NCBI GenBank assembly: GCA_019400425.1
Contig: JAFREE010000083.1
Coordinates: forward strand, 42,476-106,475
Length of the DNA stretch: 64,000 bases
Source: Hymenochaete sp. R1
Lineage: Eukaryota; Basidiomycota; Agaricomycetes; Hymenochaetales; Hymenochaetaceae
Direction: 5' to 3'
The translations under genes and the position numbers were made by a program. The notes under the pieces are model-generated. The model did not search any database, had not been told where the DNA came from, and saw nothing but the letters and a program-made list of their open reading frames with translations. Below are positions 1-10,541 of this stretch, one piece after another; position 1 is the first letter of the stretch, and each line of letters begins with the position of its first letter.

Positions 1-1003
1 TTTGATCGGCCCTGTATCGGATTGACGTATTAAAATCATAGGCCAAAGGTCCAATAGCGGAAGGAGTTTGGAGTTGAAAAGAAGAGATACTGGTGGTGCC
101 TGATCTGAGTACGGAGTAGTACCAAAAGTAAGAGTGGCTATCACTTCGCACTCGCCGTACCTATCGCTCGTGCTTTGGATGCAGTGTCGCAAGTCTACCT
201 CCGACTCATTATTATGAGCCGAAAGCACGGAGCTGGAGTTGGCCGTGAGTGTATTTTTCAGTTTTGGCTTCCGATCCGAAATGTCGTTAACTTACCTAAT
301 CACCTAGGTTCTCGTCCGGTTTCAGTTCTTACTGTTATGCTCTCCCCTATGAATACCACAGGAGTATACAAGCCAATATTTCCTTGAATACACGCACTCT
401 CAATTCGAAGCTTGAATAGCTGCATGACCGTTTTAAAATATCAGTTACATGCGCCACCAGACGGCCATCTTGCTCACCGACGCTTGCTCGGAAATGTGCA
501 CCTTGAATGATGCGCTCTATTTGTCCGGACGCGGGCGCACAGCAAAGCCACCACAACGCGATTGATGTGTAAATCATTCTCGAGCTCCCCGGCAAGTCAT
601 GTGTCCGTCAGTGACCTGCAACAACACCTTCCTGCACTGTCTCATTTTACCTGTATCGAGAGCGCTGGTTTCTTGCGATTTTCCCATGAGCGCCCACTCA
701 CTTTTCTTGGTTAGTTTCACTTACAACACCTAGGATATTGGGTGCACCGGCTCCGACCGCTTGTCACTTCCAATGACAACTAGACCTCTTATGGTTCCCA
801 CAGGTGCTGTACGTCGGTCTGGCTTCCGCCTTCGAATTCATTGCCGTACCTGGTCACTGCATTTGGGTCCTCCGAAACGATTGCCTGCTTTACTCTACTG
901 GAGTGATGAAGCACGACACCGCCAGCGTTGACCGCGAGAGTCTCTTGGCTTAATGGTGGTGTACACTGGGTTCGGTTCATCGAGCAGGAGATGGTAGTTA
1001 TCC

Positions 1004-1010
1004 TATAAAA
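1004..1010 (+). promoter_or_regulatory. TATA box of the laccase gene
   Basis: TATAAAA lies 71-77 bp upstream of the laccase ATG at 1081, a normal spacing for a fungal TATA promoter with a short leader. Confidence 0.7.
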
Positions 1011-1034
1011 GAGAGGCACCTCGAGGTGCTTCTC
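1011..1034. repeat. 24-bp near-perfect palindrome at the laccase transcription start region
   Basis: GAGAGGCACC, then the centre TCGA, then GGTGCTTCTC. The two 10-base arms pair with one mismatch. It abuts the TATA box and would lie at the transcription start or in the first bases of the leader. It could be a dimeric regulator site or an mRNA hairpin; the sequence cannot tell which. Confidence 0.6.
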
Positions 1035-1080
1035 TTCCCGACAACCTGCACCCTAGAGTTCGTGTGTTACCTTCACAAAG

Positions 1081-3499
1081 ATGCTCGGACGTTCTTCTCT
1101 CTTTTCTCTACTTACCTGGTGTCTCACCGTTGGCGTGCATGTCCGTGCCGTTGAGCTCGATATGCACATCGTCAACCAGGACATCGCTCCTGATGGTTTT
1201 ACTCGCTCGTTCGTATTTTCGTTGATTCACCGTTTCGAGCTTCGTCGACTCATTGGTTTCTTCCGTTCAGAGCTGTACTTGCCAATGGCCAATTCCCTGG
1301 CCCTTTAATCGCTGCCAACGCTGGTGAGGAGTTCAAGATCAATGTCATTGACGATCTCTCGGATGCGAGCATGCGTAGAGCAACCTCGATTGTAGGTTGC
1401 TTTAGTTAACTAACCTTAAAATTTTGTCTCACGCAAGTACCTAGCACTGGCATGGCCTGTTCCAAGCGCAGTCGAATGAGATGGACGGAGCAGCATTCGT
1501 CAATCAATGCCCCATTATCCCAGGGAACTCATTTTTGTATGGTTTCTATTCTTCTTGTACTCGATACGCTTAAACCGACTCACTCGTATAGGTACGACTT
1601 CAATACGGCCGGACAGACTGGCACATACTGGTATCATTCTCATTTGTCATCTCAATACTGTGATGGCCTACGGTAAGTTAGCTAATTTTAAAATGTAATT
1701 CATTACTGGAGGTAATCAACGGTTCGTATAGTGGACCGCTCGTTATTTATGATCCCGAAGATCCTCACGCCGATCTTTATGATGTCGACGATGGTGTGTT
1801 TGGTTGTTTCTGATATAGCCAATGGAACTAGGATGGCTGACTTTAATTTCAGAAACTACTGTTATAACTCTCGCAGATTGGTATCACGCACCAGCGCCAT
1901 CTCTGTTCGGACCAGCGTCAGAAAATACTCTAAATGTTGACCCGTAAGGAGGATTTATACATTTATACCCGAACTTAAAGCTCATGCCCAGAAAAAAATC
2001 AGACTTCCTAACGCTACCCTCATCAATGGTAAAGGTCGGTATAGCGACGACCCGACTGCTGACCTCGCAGTTGTGAACGTCACGCAAGGAAAGAGGTACG
2101 TGATATCGCGCTACAATTGATCGTTGGATTGCATGTACTAACAATTGCTTCAGATACCGTTTCCGCATCATCAGCACGAGCTGCTTCCCAACGTGAGCCC
2201 CGCGTACACAGCAATGACACATCCTTTGCTCATTTCGCATTCAAGTTACACATTCCAGATTGACGGCCATAACATGACCATCATTGAAGCAGATGGGATT
2301 GAGACTGAACCGCTCACTGTTGACTCTTTGGATATCATGCCTTCTCAACGTTACTCGGTCGTTGTCACTGCAGACCAACAACAAGGCAACTACTGTAAGT
2401 CTCGCCTCGACTTTTTCATGGGATGCAGGCTCATTTTATGTATTCTAGGGATCCGGGCAAATCCATCTGACGGTATCACTGGATTCACTGGCGGAATTAA
2501 TTCCGCTATTTTGCGTTACGATGGTGCCTCAGGAGAACCCGCAGATACTGTTTCCATCCGAAATATTGAAGGTGTTTCACTCAACGAAGCCGACCTTGTC
2601 CCTCTTATCAACCCAGGAGCAGTAAGTAGCTTCATTGGTTGACAAGGTCGGGAGACTCAAATTTCCCTATAGCCCGGGGAACCCGTTCCAGGCGGTGTCG
2701 ACTACGCCCTCAACCTCCCTATTGGCATCGTGAGTCTCAGCATAGATGTCATATTCATCTTCTTTTACACTCTTTGCTTCTCTTAGAATTTTACCACTGG
2801 TTTGCATCTTGTCAACAATGTGCCTTGGGCTTCACCAAGCGTGCCAGTTCTGCTTCAAATCTTGAGTGGCACGACAAATCCTGCCGATTTGCTTCCAGCG
2901 GAATCCGTATACAGTCTTCCCGGAGGCAATGCCACTATTGAACTTTCTTTTCCCGGTGGATTTCCTGTAAGTGATGCAGCGACTCTGTAGCGTGCTATAT
3001 TCTTACATTCTTTTCAGCACCCGATGCATCTTCACGGGCACAACTTTGACGTCGTCCGAGTTGCTGGGTCGTCCGAATACAACTACGTGAACCCCGTCAG
3101 AAGAGATACTGTCAGTATCGGAACGGCAAGTGACAATGTAACCATCAGATTCGTCACTGATAACGCTGGGCCCTGGTTCCTGCATTGTACGTCCCAAGAG
3201 TCGAGTATATAGACGCAACAGCTTATCTTTCATACTTTATTTAGGCCATATCGATTGGCACTTGGATGCGTGAGTCCTCGATCATACATTCGCAGTCATC
3301 GACTCCTAACAATTCTTCTCTTAGTGGTCTCGCTGCTGTCTTTGCGGAGGATATCAACAACACTGCTTCTGCTAACCCAGTCAACGGTAAGAGCCATTGC
3401 CTCCTGTTCAAGTCACTGTTAGTAATTACTGCGACAGATGAATGGAGCAACTTATGCCCAGAGTTTGCAGAAGGTGATCCTGACAAAGATCTCGAATGA
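1081..3499 (+). CDS. Laccase (multicopper oxidase), secreted
   Basis: Laccase (benzenediol:oxygen oxidoreductase) oxidises phenols and reduces O2 to water outside the cell. Exons by eye: 1081-1208, 1271-1391, 1445-1536, 1592-1672, 1732-1793, 1853-1943, 2003-2095, 2154-2192, 2246-2394, 2449-2621, 2673-2729, 2787-2966, 3018-3186, 3245-3269, 3325-3386, 3438-3499. They total 1584 nt, giving 527 aa, normal for the family. An N-terminal signal peptide (about 23 residues) precedes [19 protein letters not shown]. All four copper motifs are present: [28 protein letters not shown] and [12 protein letters not shown]. The axial position ten residues after the T1 cysteine is Leu, a class often linked to higher redox potential. 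A 25-nt microexon carries the HIDWHLD ligands. The C-terminus ends DPDKDLE. Nothing suggests inactivation. Confidence 0.96.
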
Positions 3500-3791
3500 A
3501 TGACCAGCGCGATATTGTGCTCATGATGGCTTCGATCCGACCGACGACTATCATTCTTTCCTAGGCTTCTGCGGAAGACTTGTATACCACTTAATTATTT
3601 TGTTCTTATTGGATTGTGACTGTAATTTATGGTCTGGACGGACTTAAAGTAGCAACTTGTAATCTAATTATGAACAATGTCTTTTCCCTCTGTTAGAACA
3701 TAAATATAATGCTCAAGCAGTCTTGGTCTAACACCTGGCGACTAAACCGTTTTTGCGACCTAAGAATGTAAGGTCATTACTCAATGTAAGT

Positions 3792-3873
3792 TCTCTGGTA
3801 GTATATCGGCTAGTACACCCGCCTGTCAAATAGCGGTGCGCGGGAGAGCGGGGTTCGACTCCCCGCCAGAGAG
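3792..3873 (+). tRNA. tRNA-Asp (anticodon GTC) with a 10-nt intron
   Basis: The acceptor arms TCTCTGG (3792-3798) and CCAGAGA (3866-3872) pair, followed by discriminator G. The anticodon stem CCCGC/GCGGG encloses the loop CTGTCAC with anticodon GTC once a 10-nt intron (AATAGCGGTG) after position 37 is removed. The T-arm contains GGTTCGACTCC (B box). Mature length is 72 nt. The position of the intron, one base 3' of the anticodon, is canonical for the tRNA-splicing endonuclease; a subunit of that enzyme, Sen54, is encoded at 47-49 kb in this window. Confidence 0.95.
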
Positions 3874-3893
3874 TATCTGATCCTCTGAAGAAC

Positions 3894-3898
3894 TTTTT
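3894..3898 (+). terminator. RNA polymerase III terminator of the tRNA-Asp gene
   Basis: A TTTTT run begins 21 bases past the tRNA 3' end, the expected Pol III stop signal. Confidence 0.7.
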
Positions 3899-4145
3899 GA
3901 ACGCAGTCAGTCTTCTTTGACTCTCTGATAGTAGTCTTTTGATGCATTGCAGTCGTACTGAACACAGGCTTTATTCTTGTTGACTTAAAGGCTAATTTTA
4001 CCGAGTTGTACATAGTGCTTAATAGCGAGTGCACATGCAGTTCCGAAGACCTTTTCCGAATTAGGCTCAAAATGCCCGACTACTGATTATAGTTCGTATT
4101 CACATGCCCTTTCTACAATTTCTCCGCCGAGTTCTAGTAAACGAG

Positions 4146-5904
4146 TCAATGAACACTGTTCTTGTCTGAGACGTTATCTGAAACGAATTTGCTTACCGCA
4201 GTTCCGGTCGAGCGAGTACGGGAATGTCTTGACCTCCGCCCAAGGCTCAGAACTCCGCAAAATGCTAAGGCACCGAAAGTTGCCAGCAGAACAACGGCAG
4301 TCACTGCAGCTCCAACAACACCTGCAGCCGCAGGACTCAAATCCTGATGCCTACTCGCTACTGCGGAAGCAGCAGCAGCAGCAAGTGCGCCACAGCCACG
4401 ATCTTTTGTGTTCGAGCAAACGTCGCACCACTCACTCGTGCTGTTTATCGTCGATGATTGAAGCTGAGATTTGAAAAAGGATAACGAGACGTCGCCCGAT
4501 TGCCCCAAAAGGTTATAGGTAGTAAAGTCGTCGTCCGTTCCGTTTTTGAAGCGGAAGCGGATGAGAGGGTCGTCCGCGGACGAACTGGAGCGAATTTCGA
4601 ACACAGTTGCCGCAGCGTAGTTCACTGGGCCAAATAACGAGATTCCTTGAGCTTCTGCATGAATGAATCGTGATTTTCTTACGTACCGACTCCTGCAAGT
4701 TGTGAATTTGTGGCTGCAATGCCGGTCATGTTGAACAGAGACAGGAAAGGCTTGTAGCTGATAGCTTCATAGACGAACTTCAATGGGTCAGAGTTGTTTG
4801 CGATGCGATCCATGCCATCGATGATCGAAGGTAAAATGGTGCGCCCAGCAACTACAGGACGCTTGTAACCCGATCTTCATAACGAAAGATGAAAAAATTA
4901 CTGTTTCCAATACCGTCAATATCCGGAGAAGAGAATACCCCGTATTCGTGGTAGTTAGCAAGAGCACGAGCTTGCTCTAGATACGTATCGGGTAGATCAT
5001 TGGCGAATGTTGAATTGTGAATGGATTGAACATTCATATAATCGAAAATCTTGGACCAGTATCAGATAAATTTCAAGTGACGAAGTAGCCAGGGGACCCT
5101 ACATTCCACTACGAAATCAGAGAAAGCGTGAGCTTCTCCAAAGCAAAAGTGAGATGATTGCGTACCATGTTCTGCAGTGATACGGATCTACCATCAAGAT
5201 ATGGAGGCAGAGATTGGAGGAATGCCGAGTGTTCTTGCTGAACCTCTTGGAAAGCACTGGAGTTGTAGAATGCTGAAGTTGCATCCGTAAACGGCTGGAA
5301 GAAAAGGGACAGTCATTACCTCAAAAGTGATTGATCATTGGAACACCTTACTTTACAGTCCGCCCAGCCCTCCAGGGACACATCTTGGTCTAATTCTACA
5401 CTCTCAACTGCGGATCAGCTGTCAGTCAGTGATCGAGCGTCTGTGGGAAGAAGATGGCACACCAGGCACGCTTTGATATCCATTCAAAGGAGCAACGACT
5501 GTCGAACCATTTGCAAGGGTCGTGTTGTAGTCTGATGTTGGAGGCCAGAGCCCTTGGACAAGGGAGATGGCGGAATCATAGATAACGAAACCTTCATCGC
5601 CAGCATCTGCACGAATTTCCACTTGATTTTGGTTGAACAACCCTGTACTTATGCCCTGTATGAGGGTAGAGGAGTTGGCATCCATATACAAAGATCTTAG
5701 CTCCTCCCCTAGGCTGAATTCCTGAACCTAGAGTCGAAGAGTGAGCATTTCTTTGAAAGTAGAGTTTGGCGAAACTGTTCATACATTACCGAGCGGTGTG
5801 ATAGATGTGTCTGACGAATCGTAGGTGAGCGGATCCTGGTAGAAACCGCGACGGTCGCCGTGCCTTGCCAGAACGATGACTCCTAGAAGCACAGAGGCCG
5901 ACAT
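4146..5904 (-). CDS. Histidine acid phosphatase-fold membrane protein, paralogue A (RHGDR intact)
   Basis: The N-terminus MSASVLLGVIVLARHGDR carries the RHGxR nucleophile motif of histidine phosphatases 15 residues from the start, then YQDPLTY and TPLG. Later exons contain GISTGLFNQNQVEIRADAGD, LVQGLWPPTS, SISYKPF-type and FEIRSS segments. A pair of cysteines (WCDVC) and RGCG precede one membrane segment near the C-terminus (rich in A, V, L, about residues 60-35 from the end). A basic cytoplasmic tail with RRSRHSRTRS follows. At least eight exons are separated by short introns. No ordinary cleavable signal peptide is obvious; the hydrophobic N-terminal strand is part of the fold. The usual second catalytic motif (HD or HAE) is not visible: the corresponding place reads GNIAGRTILPSII. 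Paralogue B lies immediately downstream in the same orientation. The fold is firm; phosphatase activity is inferred. Confidence 0.85.
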
Positions 5905-5986
5905 GAGATTGAAAGTCTACGAGGTGCTGGACCTTGAAGGTTACGAAAAAGCCAGAAGCCAGCCATGCATCTCCAGATGCCCAACT

Positions 5987-5995
5987 CTTTATATA
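5987..5995 (-). promoter_or_regulatory. TATA box of phosphatase paralogue A
   Basis: Reads TATATAAAG on the minus strand, about 85 bp upstream of the ATG at 5904. The identical 9-mer precedes paralogue B. Confidence 0.6.
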
Positions 5996-6814
5996 CACAT
6001 CCTCGTACTAATCGGCAAAATGCGCTCTGCGAGGACGGGAAGGAAGCGCGTGCATGGAAGACAGATAGACTTGATTGACCGCATGACGGCGCCAGAATTG
6101 GGGAGGAACAGATGCAGAAAGACTGGTCATGCCTGATATTGCATTGAAACTGGTTGACTTCCTCTGAGATTGTTCGTCCTTATCTGGTAAAATTATCTCC
6201 GATGAATACGAGCCATGAGCACACGCTCGCGGAACTTCTCGTACTGCCCTACGAAGGCCGAAAAGGAAGTTTATCGCGTCAGATCGGGACGATGAAAGCA
6301 TTTAATACGCAGGTATGTCTTGAAACTCGAGGTGCAGTCTCCGATGTAATAAGTCGTGGTCGATGTACATGATGAGGTTGTCTTTTCTGAACGCTCGTCT
6401 CGAACACGTCGAGTTGGTGAACGAGACGCGATCGACCACAACCGGTAGTCGAAGGGACTCTCAACTCTCTTCAAGTCGCCAGTCAGTAGCACATCACCAC
6501 CGCCCAGCCAGATGCTGAGATGGGATTGTATTGAAATAAATTCGTCTCTCATCGTCGACGTGATATATTATCAAAAAAGGCGCCAAGGATCCAGCCTCGC
6601 GTTATAATTATTTTTATTTCAGGCATCACAAAATACAAAGGTCCGCCAAAAAGGAAGAACGAAAGAAAAGGAAATGTCTGTCCGTAATCAAGATCCATCG
6701 GTCATCCAGTAAGCTGGAGTCAAAGTGTCATCAACGACGCCTCAATTTGTCTAGAAACGACTATAGCTGGTTTTCATGTCCCGTCCGCGAGCCTGTTTTT
6801 TTTAGGTTCAGCCA
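5996..6814. other. Intergenic, between phosphatase paralogue B and the paralogue A promoter
   Basis: Contains the distal promoter of paralogue A and the 3' flank of paralogue B. No gene or structured element is recognisable. Confidence 0.5.
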
Positions 6815-8661
6815 TTACGGAATAGGGGACGCCTCTGATTCAAATACCTCGACATTTGCGGGAAGGCTGTCATAACCCTTGAGCCTCAGCTTGCGGTTAC
6901 GAGTGCTGTACAACTTGTATGCTCCAAATGCGAATAGCAATGTGAAGGATACAACAGAAAAGATACGAGCAGGGTCAGATTTGAACCAGTCGTAAATGTC
7001 ACCGACATGGGTTTCATCCAAGAGTGGCTTGACGACAGTATCCGCATCGACAAGGCATCTGCCGCAGCCTCGTTCGGTCCTACATTAGACGTTTAGCGTT
7101 CAACACACGCAAGAAAGCAAGACCACCCGTACCTCTGACCGCAAACTTGACACCACTGAGCGGTAGTGTAAACTGCCGTGAGCTGAAAATGTCTCGTTAG
7201 ACCACAATTTGATAGACGGAACAAGGAACCCGGACATCAAGACGGTACAAAAGCTCGTTCAATGCGATATCTCCCCTGTGCCCAAAGAGGTGGACAGGCT
7301 CAAAACCTGCAGTTCCGTTCGTAAGCTTAGCACGGATGAAGGTTTCACCCTCCTCGTTGTTTCGGAGTTCCAGGGCAAGTGCGGATGCATAGTCCGCTTT
7401 ACGGAAATGCATCATTAAGTTGTTTACGGAAGAAATTTAGTCGTTACATACGAAGTCCGGCGAGTTCGGGGTGGGATGCAGTGACTTGTGTGATGTTCAG
7501 AAATGAGATAAGTGGCTTGTAGCTAATTTCCTGGAGAGAAAGCCTGAGAGGATCGCCCTCGCTAGCGATACGCTCGAGGGATCTGATAATGGATGGGACG
7601 ATTGTCCGACCAGCAACTAGCGGATGCGGGTAATTAAGCCGAGCCAGGGCGCACGATGGCTAGAAGACTTACTATTTCCAATTCCTTCAGAGTTCTCTTC
7701 AGTGAATATTCCGTATTCATGATAATCAACCCAAGACTGAGCCTGTTGGAGGAAGGTTGGAGGAAGACGGAAGGCGTAAGTCTCGTTATGAATATAGTTC
7801 GTTCGCAGATAATCGTAAATCTTCGTAGGTGGTGAGCTATTTTAGAGATCTTCTGCAATGAGAAAAGCGTACATTCCACTGTGGTGATAAGAGTGAGCTT
7901 TGATATTAAGATAGGAAATCATGAGTGCCTGACCATGTTTTCGAACGTATTGGGGATGCCAAAGAGGTAAGGCTTGACAGCGTTCAAGAACGGCGCAGCC
8001 TCTCTGGCCTTTTCCTGGAAGTCAGCCGAGTCGTAGAAGCTCCTGATGCGCCTTTCAAAGTTCTATTCGATGCGTAAGCATAACTCAAACACGTAACAGA
8101 AGAACACGTACGGGACAGGAAGACCATCCTTCGAGATCAATACTCTGAATTGGTTCAACGGACTCAACTAATGAACAGTTGTCATCGTCAACAACAACAC
8201 ATGAATCTCAAAAATAAAACTCTTACTGGGAATATATTGATAGCCGCCGAGAGGTCCCATAACAGACGTGCCGTTTGCAAGTCTTGTGTAAGATTTACTC
8301 GTCGGAGGATAAAGCCCCTGTAACAGAGACACGGCGGAATCGACTATCGCGCCTCCTTCACCACCATTGTCGGCTCGGACGAGTAGTTGGCGGTCATCCA
8401 CAACGTCGATGTTGATACCACCAATGGCGTTCAGAGAGCCAGGGTTGATGTATTCTGAGCGAAGGTAAGAGCCGAGCTGTACCTCTTGCGACTGAGAAAT
8501 ATAAGTATGGAATCATTAATTACTCTGTTGCGCAGGCTCACCTGACCCAATGGTGTCAGTTTGGTGTAGCCTTGTTTGTAGGTGACTGGGTGCTGATAGT
8601 ATGGTGTACGGTCGCCGTAAAGCGCAAGAAGGACAACGCCGAGAATACCTGCGGTTGCCAT
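6815..8661 (-). CDS. Histidine phosphatase-like membrane protein, paralogue B (catalytic motif lost)
   Basis: Tandem paralogue of the upstream gene. It shares the order of segments: N-terminal strand MATAGILGVVLLALYGDR, YYQHPVTY, LTPLG, a RADNGGEGG segment matching RADAGDEG, LLQGLYPPTS, VAGRTIVPSII, then cysteine pair WCQVC and RGCG. One C-terminal membrane helix (IFSVVSFTLLFAFGAYKLY) and a charged tail ending SEASPIP follow. The RHGDR nucleophile motif is replaced by LYGDR: both the arginine and the phosphate-accepting histidine are gone (codons CTT TAC). Introns are short and in corresponding places. The frame is otherwise open, so it looks like a maintained pseudoenzyme and not a pseudogene. 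Its role is unknown; a regulatory, scaffold or binding role is inference. Confidence 0.85.
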
Positions 8662-9197
8662 TTTTGAGCAGACAAGTACAAAGTTAGGTCCAGGTCTACG
8701 CGCAATTCCTTCACTTTATATACATGTCGGTAAGCGGAAATGAAGATAGAGAAACCGGGGACAGAGTAAGCAACAATGCCTCTAGGAGAAAGCGTGGCAG
8801 GGAACTTCGCACTGGCACCATTTCAGAACGTCACAATGAATCCTTAGCTGAGCCACTTCCATCTAGAAAAGGTTGAACCGGATGAGCCCAGGAGATCCTA
8901 GGCGTTGACGAGTTGATCCTTGACCCGGTCGTGTTTTCCATTGTAAGGGGTGCATTAAGCCATGGCTTCGAATGGAGCTTAAGATTCGACATTGCTATTC
9001 GGCCGCTTTCGCCCTTTCCCAACTTAAGTGAATGAACCTTGCGCGGAATCTCCAAAAAATGAAACTTCTTTTGATCAATCATGATGCACGAGATACACGG
9101 GACTAAAGAACCACACGATGTCCTGTTGTGTACTTTAGTCGTTGTCACCCTGCATAGATCTTTGGACTCACATATACACATACATTATTGTTAAAGC
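8662..9197. other. Intergenic: promoter of phosphatase paralogue B and 3' flank of SRP72
   Basis: Holds the paralogue B TATA box; otherwise nothing recognisable. Confidence 0.5.
8714..8722 (-). promoter_or_regulatory. TATA box of phosphatase paralogue B
   Basis: TATATAAAG on the minus strand, about 55 bp upstream of the ATG at 8661; same 9-mer as the paralogue A promoter. Confidence 0.6.
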
Positions 9198-10294
9198 TCA
9201 ACCGCGTTTTTTATTCTTCCCACCTTTCGCGCTCTGGGAAGCGTGCAAGTCCATCGCAGCTCCCTGCGTAGCTCCTCCACCCATCTTTCTGCGTCTGCCC
9301 GAGCCTTGACCAAAAGTGCTTCGTTCATTCTTCTTAATCCATCGCTCTGGATCCGGAGGTGGCGTGACGCCGGGTATTACACCTTTGGGCACGCGGTTTA
9401 AACGCACCGCCTTCTTCACAGGTTCGCTCGTCTGGGCAGGAGGAGCAGACGTAAACCTTGAAGGATGGAGTGCATTGGCCGACGGAGGAACAGGTGGAGG
9501 TGCTTCCTCGATACTGTCAACTATTAAAGGCGGAATCTCATTCAGTGCATGCAGATATCCGTTCGAGAGGAAATCGAGGTATGTTTGAGTTGCATTGAGG
9601 TTCGTCGATAGATCCGCATGTTCCTCCGATTGCTAGGAGACAGTGTTTAATACATCTTCATCGAATCATCTCTTTTTTTCGTGGAACACCTCACAATAGG
9701 GCACGAGTCAAAAAGCTCGCTGTATTTGTCAAAGGCAGCTTGATAGTCCTGTTTTCGGTAATCCTACGGTCAATCGATAAAGGTGATTAATATAATGGGA
9801 TCAACTATGGTTTATGTGCTCACACATTGAGCCTCGAGGAGCAGAACACCTCGCGAAATTACACCATCGGAAGTCTCCCTCTTTATACGGAGAACTTCTG
9901 CCTTGGCATCGTCTTCTCTACGATCACCGTAGAATGCGTATGCTTTCTCGAAATCGTGCGAGATCGCATCGTTATGCGAGCCAATGTGATCTAGAGCCAG
10001 GTCGTAACGCTCAGTTTGGAGCAGTAGAAAGAGTTTTGCTTTTAATGCATCATATTCCTGAGGATCTATACGTAAAACTGCGACATTTTGGTGAGGTTCG
10101 GCGAGCGAAAGGCTTTCAATCGACTCACTTGCATCGCATGTCTTCAACGCGTTCTTGAAGTAACCTCCGTCAACTTGAGCACACAACGACTTGAATAAAC
10201 GTTGCTGTCTAGCTCCAGGGTTCTTCTTTTGCCTCTGCGCGTCACCTTTCTTTATAGCTTTATTAGGCTTAGCTTTTGCTTTAGGAGGAGCCAT
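9198..10294 (-). CDS. SRP72: Signal recognition particle subunit SRP72, unusually short
   Basis: SRP72 binds SRP RNA with SRP68 in co-translational targeting to the ER. The N-terminal MAPPKAKAKPNK tail leads into TPR-like helices (LFKSLCAQVDGGYFKNALKT; ALKAKLFLLLQTERYDLAL; YRKQDYQAAFDKYSELF). The C-terminus has the SRP72 RNA-binding signature PDPERWIKKNERSTFG, followed by a basic tail ending GGKNKKRG. Exons by eye: 10294-10129, 10077-9824, 9763-9695, 9632-9198, giving about 307 aa. Typical SRP72 proteins are about 600-670 aa, so most of the central TPR array is absent. The first intron (10128-10078) is 51 nt and stop-free, so retention would add 17 residues in frame; splicing it gives the better family match (KTCDAILRIDP). 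Divergent from pinin with 247 bp between starts. Confidence 0.87.
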
Positions 10295-10541
10295 GAAAGT
10301 ATGACAAGAGGAGAATTAACCTGCAGCCAACTACTAGTCAAGTCACTGCTTCAAGACTACCAGACTACCTAGTGCCTACTTTAGCACGTGACAGTAGCGA
10401 CGATCCTTTCGGGGTTGAGCCGAAGAGTCGAAAGTCGTCGTCGACGTCGAACCGACTGGCGGCAGCCCTTCAATCACGGCGACCCTCCAAGCTTTTCGAG
10501 TTCAACGCCGTCATCGTTACTGAAGATAAGAAGCATTGCGC
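10295..10541. promoter_or_regulatory. Shared bidirectional promoter, SRP72/pinin
   Basis: These 247 bp separate the divergent start codons of SRP72 (10294, minus) and pinin (10542, plus). It contains a CACGTG E-box near 10384. No clear TATA box is seen for either gene, as is common for housekeeping pairs. Confidence 0.6.

Larger units (their letters stand above)
1..1080. other. 5' flank and promoter region of the laccase gene
   Basis: No coding region can be supported here; open frames are short and unlike any family I know. The right end is the laccase promoter, with a TATA box and a palindrome listed separately. A metal-response-like TGCACCC occurs near 1046, but it lies between the TATA box and the start codon, so I do not call it functional. 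Confidence 0.6.

Noticed and set aside
1046..1052. TGCACCC resembling a metal-response element near the laccase
   Set aside because: Single copy, located between TATA box and start codon, expected by chance at this length.
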